Origin: Atopsyche davidsoni
Lineage: Eukaryota; Arthropoda; Insecta; Trichoptera; Hydrobiosidae
Assembly: GCA_022113835.1 (NCBI GenBank)
Contig: JAILWY010000018.1
Location: 15,601,501-15,665,500 of the forward strand
Direction of reading: 5' to 3'
DNA: 64,000 nucleotides
Shown: piece by piece, positions 25,061 through 36,163 of the stretch
Layout: every line of letters starts with the position of its first letter
Numbering within the stretch: the first letter of the stretch is position 1
Translations under genes and position numbers: made by a program
The notes under the pieces: generated by a model
Told to the model about the DNA's origin: nothing
Databases searched by the model: none
Seen by the model: the letters and a program-made list of their open reading frames with translations, nothing else

Positions 25061-25479
25061 GAGCTGTTTATAGATTAAATTTACTTGGATTTAAATTATT
25101 AAAAATACGAAATGGTCATTATAATAATATATTGTAGTTTATCTTCTCCTTAAACTGTCGTAGTGTAAATACTAGAGCCTATATATATATTCGAGTTTTT
25201 TTTCATTCAAATTTCTTTCCTCATTTCCACCAAAAAGTACAAAATACTACATATTTTATTTGTTTTTCAGTCATTCAATTGTGTTACTATTTTTTTACTT
25301 GACTTTGCTTACTGTAGATTTGATCTTAGTAGCACAGCGTTATGTTCGAATCTCACATAAAACATTTATTTCATTTTTTATTAAAAAGGATATAAAAAAA
25401 AAAGTAATTAAGTCTATATTTTATAGCCATAAGCTCTTTAAACCGGCAATGCTGTAGTATATTGCTATTAATTGAACTG

Positions 25480-25660
25480 ATTCCTCGTTACGCTCCCCCC
25501 GGGCGCTCGCAGCTGCCACTGTTTACCCGACAGCTCTCGGCTACCACAATCAAAAAATATTTGGACAAACATTGTAATGCTATTACAGCTTCGCCGAATC
25601 GGACCTCAGTTTGCACTGCGGCAGAGTGCGCCGTCCTTATTGGAACAAGTCTACAATGAT
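25480..25660. promoter_or_regulatory. GC-richer islet with SOX and homeodomain cores
   Basis: Includes AACATTGTAATGC, GCTATTACAGC and TACAATGATG within 110 bp. The 65-aa frame through it has no domain. Inferred candidate. Confidence 0.25.
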
Positions 25661-25969
25661 GAATACTACTATGGCTACATACATTGTTTTTAATTAAACA
25701 ACTCGGAAATTGAATACATACTTAGTTAAGGTTTATATAAAACATATTATTTTTTAAACAAATCATATATATTTTTCTTTATAATGCAGTCAATTCCAAT
25801 GGTTTTATTTACACATCAAATTTATGTCTCTAGAGTAAGAAGTTTTATAATATTACAATGATTAATGAATATATATAAATTATTTTTAAAAAAATACATT
25901 ATTTCTTTATATGATATCAACTCAAAGCGATTTACAGAGGGGTGTTCTAAAAAATATCAAAAGCGTATA

Positions 25970-26370
25970 GTTTTTCAAGAGATGGCGGAGTTTGCGGGTT
26001 AAATTTGAATGAAAAGCCAGCCGTCGTTATCAGTCGCGCAGATTTAAATTTTAATCACAGCCTAATCTTCGCAACTTATCATCCCCCGGCGGGAGGAGGA
26101 AGTCCGTAGGATTGGAGTCACATATGCGGCGAATTATTCTGCCATATGGCTTTTAATTTTGCGGTGACGAATTCGGCTTTGGGGCTTAGCCGGGGGAGCG
26201 GCGCGGGGGCGGGCCGCGCGGCTGACAGGCCCGCTGGAGAAGTATTCGACGTGTTCAATCAAATTTAACAAGGGAACTCGCGAATGCAATATCGGAGGTG
26301 ACGGAAATTACGCCATGCTGTTTGAGTTCTTGAACACGGAACAGGGGCTGCGTGTGACGTCACATTACCT
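25970..26370. promoter_or_regulatory. Islet with CRE, candidate enhancer
   Basis: Roughly 400 bp of mixed composition with a G/C-rich core (26185-26240), near-repeated CATATG strings at about 26121 and 26143, a homeodomain-like CTTTTAATTTTGC, and a perfect CRE TGACGTCA at 26355-26362. No frame is called here. Confidence 0.35.
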
Positions 26371-26639
26371 TTTTGATGATGTTTTTTTCCTCAAACGAAA
26401 TGGGTTTTTGTAAATATGGGAATTTCAATTCAGGTCCCTTCCTATCTGTTGAATGATATTTTAAATATCCACCTTTATTTTTATTCAATAGCTAAACGCA
26501 ATCACACACACATATTTATATATATATTTACATAAATATAAATTTTAAAATTCTGGAAAACTAAAACTATCAACGATATTTATAATAATGAAGCAAACAT
26601 AAATTTTCGATAAATCAGCTGATAGTTTCTCAAGGTCTA

Positions 26640-26960
26640 ACACAGATATAATCAGGTTTCCAGCATCTCATCCAGAAAGCGGCTCACTATCTAGGAGCGT
26701 CTACTGCTGCCATCGCACTCGTATAACGGTCTTCCCATATCTATCAATAACGTCCGAAAACCTGCTCGGGCTGACCGTTGGTCACCAAATCAGAAGGTAC
26801 TTTATCAAAGTAACCCTTTATCATCGATTCCGGGGAACGGGAGGCTGAATGAGGAGACATTTGAATGGACCACCATTGTCTGCTGCAGGACAGCTTCCAG
26901 GGCCAGGGGGGCCGCCTAGGACGGAACCCTACTCTATTAAATGAGAACAGGTTCACCTAG
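26640..26960. other. GC-richer block of uncertain origin
   Basis: A 70-aa minus-strand frame (26744-26956) spans part of this block but matches no domain I recognise. Boundaries are abrupt and texture differs from the enhancer-like islets, so a decayed transposon is as likely as unique DNA. Confidence 0.25.
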
Positions 26961-28075
26961 CGCAGAGTGGAACTTCAAAACTGTTTCAATGTCATATAAA
27001 TATTTATTTTTTACTTGCGCGTGTGAGTTTTTTGCTGCTGTTATGCGAGTGTCTACATGGTCACACAAAAGGGGAAAAATTTTGTTCTTTGAGATATCTG
27101 CTTGATATTTTTTTCAGGCAAAATATTTCAAACAAAAAATATACATTTAAATCACTTTTTTTTCTAATAAATAGAACATCTAAAAATAAATTGCTCCGAA
27201 ATCATATCCATTATACTCATCTGGGAAAATTAATGACTTTTAAAATACCTGCTCAACGATTCTTTAATATTGTATCAATTTATTATTTATCACAATAAAA
27301 GTGTTGATATTGTACTATACATGAAATATTGACAGTGTATCATCAATTCTACAGATACATAAAATAATGTGTCAGCCGTGATACTCAAATATTGTTCCGT
27401 ATATTTTATTTATGTACTCGTATATGATGTTCATCATTACCACTCATTTTGTATAAACGTAAAGTGTAACTCGTTTGTGTAATCTTTACAACGTATAGTT
27501 AAGTATTATACTTTTGCTCCGGCGGAATATAGAAAATTATCTCACACTCGAAAATAATCCGTTCGTATCCTGCAGTACTTCTTGGTCAAAATGTGGATCT
27601 TATCTCAAAGTAAGATATTAATTAAGCTTCGCTCGTTAGTACAAAACACTATTACGTGTCAGGTGAATATAAAATACTAGCTACTATTTTTTAAATGAAA
27701 TTAAACCAAGCGCGCGCAGCTGGGCGCAGCACCGGCAGCCTTCAGCTCTCGAGACTAGTTCTGATGGCCAACTTCTTCCATCCACGCGTCATGGCATTTT
27801 ACTGTTAGCCGTCATCTTTCGGCTGGTGACAATTACGACATCCCGATGCCTGCGCGTGTGCCCCGAGCTGCCACCTCCGCGCGGCGAGGCTGCACCGGAA
27901 TACCTTCAATGATCGGAAGCCGTAACATCTTAATTCTGTATTTAGAGCTTATGAATAGTAAATAATGACATTAAGCTGTTCGTGCAACTAACTTTTCAGC
28001 AAAAAGATATCGTAAACAATCGAATCGAATCGAAGTACTATTTGAAATTTCTTGAGTGTTATGTTTTATTATTAA
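26961..28075. other. Intergenic DNA with one GC-rich islet
   Basis: AT-rich except for 27705-27905, a GC-rich non-coding patch with AGCTGGGCGCAGC and GGTGACAATTACG (SOX-like). The 91-aa frame at 27023-27298 has no domain. No gene. Confidence 0.35.
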
Positions 28076-28077
28076 CT

Positions 28078-28330
28078 AGCGGATACCCGGCGTGTGCTAC
28101 TACGCTGTTTTCATGTTGTTGAAGAGTTTCAGCAGCTCTTGCTGTGGTAGCTCTGATTCGAACTTGTTCTAGACGTGCTTCATGTTGTTCTGGTGTTTCT
28201 ACAGCTCTTGATTGCCGCTCTTTCAACCTATTTGACTATATACGCACTTTAGGTTTTCCGGCAATTTTGGCTGCTCTTTCGTTTCGCATCTGCTGTATTT
28301 TTTTCCAATTGCAGTTCTTTTTGATATATA
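28078..28330 (-). pseudogene. Fossil coding fragment with Helitron-like Arg/Glu repeats
   Basis: On the minus strand from about 28295 a frame reads QQMRNERAAKIAGKP, then an in-frame stop, then SRAVETPEQHEARLEQ and a second related unit ARAAETLQQHEN. Repeats of the type R-x-x-ETPEQ-x-x-xRL are typical of the N-terminal region of Helitron-encoded proteins in animals. No helicase or Rep motif is present, and the stop shows it is dead. Assignment rests on the motif pattern only; other transposons with similar charged repeats are possible. Confidence 0.5.
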
Positions 28331-28521
28331 TATATTTTTTTTGATAACCTCAAATGATAAAACTCTCTGTTGTGAATGAGATCTTCACAATGTTCTTTTT
28401 TCAAATTTTTTGCGAGGAACGATGTCCACTTTACAGATGTTGAAAATTTTTGTATAGAAAATGTCGAAAATTGACTTAATTAATCGACCGAATGTATTTA
28501 ATGTAATGTTTAATAATAATA

Positions 28522-28802
28522 ATGCGTATTTATTACCCATTACGGGTTTATGATATTATTACTAATATGATTAGGCACATTAGTTCATACATAGAAGATG
28601 ATTTTAAAGAAACTCTCAGAAAAATGTCATCGTGATTTGTGTAGGATTGAACCAAATCACGCAAATCACGACACAATCACCACACAAATCACGATAATAT
28701 TTTTCTGAGAGTTTCTTTAAAATCATCTTCTATGTATGAACTAATGTGCCTAATCATATTAGTAATAATATAATAAACCCGTAATGGGTAATAAATACGC
28801 AT
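28522..28802. mobile_element. Foldback element, near-perfect 281-bp palindrome
   Basis: Two arms of about 121 nt (28522-28642 and 28682-28802) are reverse complements with only a few mismatches and no net indel, separated by a spacer of about 39 bp rich in AATCACG-like units. Ends are ATGCGTATTT and its complement. No ORF. High arm identity means recent origin or gene-conversion upkeep. Class unassigned (foldback or MITE). Confidence 0.85.
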
Positions 28803-30854
28803 CTGATTGACGTCCAATCCGAAAAATAGACATTTAAATATTAACTTCACAATGTATATATATGGTTATATTAACTCTTACCCAAATTTATTACTGCTTT
28901 TAATACAAAGTCAAAAATCAAACTCATAATTGATTGCAATACGTAATAATAACATGTACTCTAAGTGACAATAATTACTGATAAATCAAGAATCATACTG
29001 GACAAACATCAATAAAGACTCTCGAAATTCATGAAATAAGACAAAAAATATTATTGTATTATTTTTGGGTGTTTTGTTGCATAAACTGAGGCAAATACAA
29101 ATACTAATATACAAGAAAAAAACAACATATACAAGTATCTTGACAAAATAATCAGGGTCCACTGTCTGAGTTGAGGGCAACTCACCTGCAGATACCCAGA
29201 ATATTTGATCTCAGAAGAGTATGTCCGAATTTTAACAGAACAACACATTAACAAGACATATACATTATACATACTTGGAATATGAAAACATTTAAGACCA
29301 TAATTTTAATCGTGGGTATAAATTGTTTCTACAATCTCATGTCTTTGCATGCGACTGTAAGAGTTCATTGCCCCTCATTGCAGAGCTTCTCACCTTTTGT
29401 GAATTTTGGATCATCCCAGCTAATCCGTACTCAAAGAAAACAAGAGTGGTCAGCGTAATTATTAATAAATTATCTTAATACGCAGTGCCGTTAGTTCGTT
29501 GACAGTTCTGCCTGGCCACGCACGCGAGTTTCTGAAGTCACGGGCTTCGCGTATACGACCGATATCAAAGATCGAAGTCCGGGAGAGTTCAATGCGTTTT
29601 TGTGTGCCTTGACAAAACGCACGAAACATGGATGCTAAGAACAAAATATTCACAAAAAATTATTCTCAGTAGGTACAAGGACAGATATAAATATAACGTC
29701 AACTCATTGAAAAAAAACTTTTTTTATTTAATTTTACTAATAAACAAAAAACAGAGTTATTAAGCATCTAACAACTTCCGGATATATGTAATAATTTAGA
29801 AGTATCATTACGATTATAACTTAAAGATACATCTTGCTTATTTTTTTTAATTAACCCCATAAACAAATATTATATAATGTCAAATTTAACATTTATTCGT
29901 TTTCAAATATTTATCTTTTTAGGTAAATATTTTAAACGCTAACTTCTTTTACCAAGGAAACGAAATATTTTGTGTTTAACGTTACAAAAAAAAAACTAAT
30001 AATCAAAAAAAAATCTTTCTGACGTTTGGTTTCACATCTTCAATAATCAATTTTACAGATGATACATCCTATAAATCCATGATCTTAATGGATTTTTTGT
30101 TGTAAAAAACGTATAGTTTTAAGTATATCATATAATAGATGTACAATGTATTCAATTGCTTATTAATTAAATTCAATAATATTTTTTAGTTGCCGTCGTA
30201 TTTTAGATTTTATTGGTTAATTGTTAATGAATTGTTTTTATCATTACGAAAAAATCATCTTAATATTTTGTTGTTCTTCATATTATTCACAACAGATAAT
30301 TAGATTCTAGAACATTTCACATTTCAGCTTTATGCCATGCATGCAACATTACAACCAAAATCCAATATCAGTAAATTATTGATAACCCATTGGTTTTATG
30401 GAAACAAATTTGCGTTATTTGATTTCAATTTGGAAAATATTGCGTATTTGTGAAAACCACAGTTTTTCAAATGAGACTCAAATCACATCGCATTTATTTA
30501 TTTATTTTACTACATATATTTTATAAAATGCTTTAAAAAAAAATTGATATCATAGATACCGAATTTCTAATTGGGTTGCCCAATTCAAAGAATCGATTAT
30601 TTTATATTTTAATTTAAAAGAGATTTTTATTCTAGTCTAGTCTAGGTGTAGTTAAATTTTCTGAAAAAAATATGATCACTGCCATTTAATTGCATTACTT
30701 CTGGTATTTATGAATATTCAAATAATCAAAAAATGATTATGATTTATAATAAAACTATTGAATATATATTTATACCAGTGTAAATATTTGTGAAATTTAA
30801 TGTAAAATGGATATAGAAATTCAATATTTTTGACAGAGAGTACTTGGTGGAATT
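28803..30854. other. AT-rich intergenic DNA with one islet
   Basis: The GC-richer patch at 29475-29640 holds ATCAAAG (TCF-type) at 29564-29570 and has a 63-aa frame without a domain. The remainder is AT-rich with no gene. Confidence 0.4.
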
Positions 30855-31061
30855 CCATTTTAATATTTTTGAGTAAAATACTTGAGTGATTTTTCACATG
30901 TTCGTTTTTATTTGTGACCGGTTTCGCCAACCTTTAACGTTGCCATTATCAAGAAGAGTCTGTTTGATAATGCCAACGTGAAAGGTTGGCGAAACCGGTC
31001 ACAAATAAAAACGAACATGTAGAAAATCACTCTAGTATTTTACTCAAAAATATTAAAATGG
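30855..31061. mobile_element. Foldback element, 207-bp palindrome
   Basis: Arms of about 98 nt (30855-30952 and 30964-31061) are near-perfect reverse complements around an 11-bp loop; inner arm sequence includes TTTGTGACCGGTTTCGCC. A direct repeat TAAAATGGATATA occurs at 30803-30815 and 31054-31066, and 30820-30850 looks like a partial extra copy of the left arm end. No ORF. Confidence 0.85.
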
Positions 31062-31084
31062 ATATAATAGTTCGGTGATCCACA

Positions 31085-31500
31085 GTCACCAAGTCAGGTG
31101 ATGCCGTGAGTACCGATCAGCACGGGCTTAAAGTCGATCGGAGCAAGTCTCCGGGCATAGACAGCCGCGCCCCAGAGCGCCCATGAAAGGGTTTTGTTCG
31201 GGTGAGACAGATACTTCTCACGGCGCATCTCAGTGTCGGGCGGCCGGCGGTAACATAATACCGGAGAAATCCGTTATGGATTGTCCCCGCTGAATGAAGC
31301 CCCATTGTACCGGGGCCGGGGGCCGATCTGGAGCAAGGAGCCCCTCCGCTGGTCCGCAGATGCGCCCCAGAGCGGTGATCTCCCGAGAACTTGGCGCTTT
31401 GTTGCACAATAATCCCAAATCTGATGAGGCTACCTTACAGTATATAGAGTGCCATATCGCAGAAGTTCCGCTCTGGCCTCACCGGACTCAACTTTAACAA
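31085..31500. other. GC-rich block of uncertain origin beside the foldback
   Basis: About 410 bp of markedly higher GC starting 25 bp after the palindrome. Opposite-strand frames (96, 67 and 62 aa) lack domains. CGCCCCAGAGCG occurs twice (about 31168 and 31361). Could be a retroposed or transposon-carried segment, or an enhancer islet; not resolved. Confidence 0.3.
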
Positions 31501-32780
31501 ACTATCTCACTGACGTGTTTACCAAGTTTTACGTAATCATTTTTTATAAATATGCATTATTAGGTCTAACCGTTCTTCAACGTTGAATTGCGCGTGTTGG
31601 AGACTTAACAACGTCGTCAATAGATTGTATACATAACAAAAACTGTTTTTTTTCTATATACTGATTCATGAATTATTTACGATGTTCTCAATAGAAACAA
31701 TTTAAAAAAATATGCTTTACTTTTTATATTATGAAATCATTGCATTATTATAAAAACTCAATTAAATACAATACAACTTATTCAATTGTACAATTTAATA
31801 TCAAGTAATTAACAAATATTATCTCTTAATGTGTGTTATCTGTTTGCAGTCATAATTTTAATAGTATTATACAAACAAATTAAAAAGTTCGATTCTTTTG
31901 ATCTTCTCCGTTTAAATGTTTCGGTATTATTTTTTTCAATATTCCAGTCCTGCCTTACAGAATGCGTGTCTTCCATACGTGTGTTATTCCACGATATCTC
32001 CAAATATCTTCAGCCCGACGACGACAGACAAGAGATGACAAAAGCGGAGGGACGATAAAAGTGCATTGGGGTGCCGCGCAGGTAGGGACCTCTGCCCCTG
32101 GAAACAACGAAAGTTCTAAGGTCCCTGATCTATACCAACGCCAACGGGAACAATGTACAAAATGTCAAAATCGACTATTTCCTAAAAACGAAAAAAAAAT
32201 ATTTTTTTACATTTATTAATGAATTTATTCGATCTTATGGCTACATACATGTTTAAATTTAATTTAATACGTCATTGGTCGGAAGAACTGCGTGTTGATT
32301 CCGTATGTATTGAAAATAGGCTTTTTTTAGATAACGGTTTTTCAAGTCTTCTCAAAAAGTACAACGCGTACAAATATGATTAAATATGTTAAGGGTTTAT
32401 ATTTGTGATAATAATTTTAAAAATTTTTCATCTTATTGATTACAAAATTATAACAAATTTTAGTAAATTAAAATATTAATTGTTGTATTACTTTCGATAT
32501 AAATGTTTTTTTTTCACTCCTATCGAAATATTATAACCACAAGATTTTCCTGTTGAATAAGAAAAACCCAAGCATCACGTGTAGTAATTTATAAGTCTGG
32601 TAAACAATGTCTACAATTTTATAAAGTTTATTTTAAAAATAGCAAGTGAAAATATACCACTACTTGCATGTATATTAAAGAATGACGGTAAAAAAAAATA
32701 TTAATATATATATATATATATATATTCAATAAGATGAAAAAAATATATATTGTCAAATTTATTACAAATTCTTCAGCATA
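31501..32780. other. AT-rich intergenic DNA; possible LINE remnant near 31960-32160
   Basis: The GC-richer stretch at 31950-32165 has two overlapping plus frames (75 and 85 aa) with no domain I can name; its texture resembles a decayed LINE tail, but this is not demonstrated. (AT)11 lies at 32704-32725. Confidence 0.3.
32704..32725. repeat. (AT)11 microsatellite
   Basis: Uninterrupted alternating AT for 22 bp. Confidence 0.95.
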
Positions 32781-32782
32781 AT

Positions 32783-32822
32783 TAAGGAGGTAGCATTATT
32801 GTGCAAGCCCCCACTCGGTATA
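32783..32822 (+). repeat. Fragment resembling a common lepidopteran retroposon tail
   Basis: GAGGTAGCATTATTGTGCAA followed by GCCCCCACTCGGTA resembles the GGTGGTAG...TGTGCAAGC string widespread in lepidopteran interspersed repeats. Recalled pattern, not searched. Confidence 0.35.
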
Positions 32823-35455
32823 AAATTTAATTCCTAGGTAAACTTGTTTGGCCTAGTCATAATAACACGCGGGGACATTAAAGATTCCAAACCTGCTCAC
32901 TGAGAACTTCTCCCAACGGTCGCCGATTCAGCTCCAGCTGGAGATGGGCTCCATAGAACCTGTACGCATCTGGTCCTAGACCAATTGAATCAATCCTCCA
33001 TACAGAATTCATCTCGGACCCACAAAGACCTCATTGTCGGTCAAAACATAATTTATACAAAAATTGTACCAAACTTGTTTTAAAGTCTTTTATTACTCTA
33101 AGATTTCCCCAAATCAAAGAGTAGCCGAACATTTTTTCCCATAGACATGTAAGCTGAAATAATGTTTTTTTTTTAACACATCAAAACTATCCTATCTATT
33201 AACGGTTTAAAAATATTTTTTCATAATTGTTTACATTGCTGAGTTAATATATTTTAATAATAAATAAGTAAATATAAACCATAAGTAAATTAAAATAAAA
33301 ATAATTTTATAAGAAATCTGTGGGAGTCAAGAGGATTTTTTGCGAGGTATAAAAAAAGGATCAGAGCTCTGACGTATTCTCTTTGGTTCGGCAGATGATG
33401 TATTGGTTTTCGTCCCATTGTGTTTTATGATCCCAACTTGCGTAAAAAATATTCGTCACTTTTAAAAAACCAAAGCATCACCAGCAAAACAATGGACCAA
33501 ATAAACATCTTCACAACTTTTTTGACACCCTTTACTTTAAAAAATAATTAACCCCTAAGGTGATATCCGTTTTTAATCCCTTTTTTGTGATTTTTAATTT
33601 TTAATATTTGTGTGATCTAGAGGAGTAACTTTACATTTTGTTAACAAACAATGGATATGAAATTTCTATGCCGCAACATCTATTATAAGTCTACATACTT
33701 TTAAAAAGTTTATTCTTTAAATTTCAAAAATAAAACAATTCAGTCATGTTATAGTTTATTCGTCATCACAAAAGACTTGTGATTTTTTACGCTCAACCGT
33801 TATTATAGTTTTGTTTAACTTGAGTATGACAACAGACCCTTTGGAATTTATATAAGCATCTTGTATTGTGGTAAATATAATAATACATCTATTTATAGGT
33901 TTTATAGTAATAGAAGAATTTTTATACAGCTATGCAAACATTTTAATTTTTTACCACTGCACTAATAGGTATAAATATAAATGATAGACTTATTAAATAT
34001 CTAATTGATTTATAAATATTATAATTTTTATTTTTTTACATAAAGTGCCGCTCAAGGCGCGTGTCTTTGTTACAGAAAAGAATACATGCCCCCTTTCAAT
34101 AAATTGTAGAACCCACAAAAAATATTAATTCCAATTGAATTCAACACGCGAATAAAATATATTCTACTTCAGTACGAGGGTTCTATCAAACGTTTCTGAG
34201 TAGTGTTTAATAGCTTCTTGATATTTACAACATCAATATTCACAAAAACAATATCGAATGTAAGATCTACATAACATATTATTTCTCAAAAACAATATTT
34301 TTTTCTTCCGTCTTCTTATTTTATATCAAATATTTTATTATATTTATTAGCTTTTTATGTCAAATATTGTACCATAATAACCTAACACACAAAAAAAATC
34401 TTTAACGTCACATTTGAACCCGAGATCCCTGTTTTGAAAATTTTTAAAATGCTGTAACAAATTTAACAACATTCGAGACACTTGTCACAACATCTTTAAG
34501 AGTAAATCAGCAAATTTAAACTAGTCTAACCTAAGCCATCCAAGTATGAGTAGGATAAGCGTTAAAACTTTCTCAAACAAGAACGAACATAGTATGACAG
34601 TCGCAAGACCACTGGGAACATATAAATAAAGTGATATTTAAAGTTAAAATATGTACTGTATTATTTTATATATTAAATTTAAAAATATATATTTATACAT
34701 ATTTTAATAGTGTTAAAATATTATAATTAAACTAATTGTTTTTAAAGGTATGTTTTTCTAGATACTTTCCGCAAGACCGTAAAAATATATGTAAACTAAA
34801 ATCATTTTGAAAGGTTTATTTATTCGAAAGACATTAAGCTTTATTGTTGTATGTCAAGAGACATGCATACCCAGTCAGAGGTTTTGTCAACTGCAGTACC
34901 AGGCGACTAGAAAGGCTCAAGCCCTAACAATGCAGTGAAACGCAATATTTTTTTTATAATGACAATCGTAAAATATTTTAAAGTAGTCCCTTTGTGGTGA
35001 CAAATCGTTTTGTTAATTTCATTGACCTGTTTAATAAACGATGCCATTTGTTTGCAAATAAAAGACGGATAAGAAAATAAAATAAAATATTTTATGTAAA
35101 GGTTTTAGGCGAAACGTTTTGTATTTAAACACACTGACAGGACAAGAGACAGCTTACAGTGCTGACATGATATTTTATTGAAAAAATTAAAAGCAACATA
35201 ATCAAGTCATAACACCTTTTCTTGGGAATTGTGGGTTTTAATATAGAATTGTAAATCGGCCTTCGAGCGCTGATAATTAAAATGATTTGATTTTTCAGGG
35301 TTTTTTTTTTACGCTCCGTCTGGATACGATCGCGCCCTCTCGTCCCACCCGTGTACCCCTGCTTCATCTAGTTCGTCTCAACAACCATAAACATACTTCT
35401 GAGAGCAACAGAATAAAAGCGTTTCGGCATTGTGCAATAATTATTGAATTTCTAA
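32823..35455. other. AT-rich intergenic DNA, nothing supported
   Basis: Long AT-rich stretch. A patch at 32900-33040 is GC-richer and may belong to the adjacent retroposon remnant. The 80-aa minus frame at 35125-35367 shows no domain. Confidence 0.4.
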
Positions 35456-35459
35456 AACA

Positions 35460-35725
35460 AAGATGAGGATGAATAACGACCGCCGGGCATTGTCGAGGGC
35501 GAGGATATGACAATAATGCGGGCCGACAATAGCGGTGACCAATCCGCGTGGGCCGCGCGGGGCACGCGCTCCCGAGGGCCGCCGAGCTCGGGGCCCGGCT
35601 GATGTAACTTATACGGAATAAATTATGTTTATTCGTACCTTCGCGAATCTTGGACGTTTTTTGGAGAAGCGATAAATGTTTCGGTGCGCGCGGCAGACTC
35701 TCCGGCTCGCCAGCTATAAAACACG
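35460..35725. promoter_or_regulatory. CpG-rich islet with SOX sites and a TATA-like box
   Basis: ATTGT 35489-35493, ACAATAA 35510-35516 and ACAAT 35526-35530 lie within 42 bp, followed by a strongly GC-rich stretch, TTATGTTTATTCG (forkhead-like), and CTATAAAAC with TATAAA at 35714-35719. It could be an enhancer or the promoter of the putative exon at 36098. No frame of its own. Confidence 0.35.
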
Positions 35726-36097
35726 ATGGTTCCTAAAACTCCTGGGGCACATGAGCATTGCTTCGGTGTTCCTATTCAACTCTCAGAGACTCTTTAAAAA
35801 ATATTAAAAATACACCCACACAAGGCCGGTTAATTTTAATACACGCTTTGAGTGGTAAAAATATTTAGGGTATATTTGTTAACAATGCTTTATTTTTTGA
35901 TACGAGTACTGTGCGAATTTTGAATATTCTACGAACACGAGTAAAAATCGCACAAAAATGAAAATTTATTATTAAGTGCAAATGCATATACTGGAACATT
36001 ACATTAATATAAGAAAATTATATTTATTCGGTTAGTAATAAATAATCAACACACAACGCACGACGCGCGCTGCCGACTGGAAGGCCGGCAGGACAGG

Positions 36098-36157
36098 ATG
36101 GAGCTCCAAACGGAAGACATGAAGTCGGCCACTGGCGCCGCAGACGATGGCGATAAT
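36098..36157 (+). CDS. Possible first coding exon of an unrecognised gene
   Basis: An ATG at 36098 opens 20 codons (MELQTEDMKSATGAADDGDN) followed at once by the splice-donor-like GTAAGG at 36158; read through, the frame stops three codons later. Codon third positions are mixed and plausible for coding. It sits in a short GC-rich islet (36055-36160), about 380 bp downstream of a larger GC islet with a TATAAA at 35714-35719. I do not recognise the protein and found no matching second exon, so any continuation would lie across a long intron. Chance is a real alternative, because the segment is too short for a strong statistical case. Confidence 0.2.
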
Positions 36158-36163
36158 GTAAGG

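Noticed and set aside
28522..28802. microRNA gene
   Set aside because: Arms of 121 nt with near-perfect pairing fit a foldback transposon, not a microRNA hairpin.
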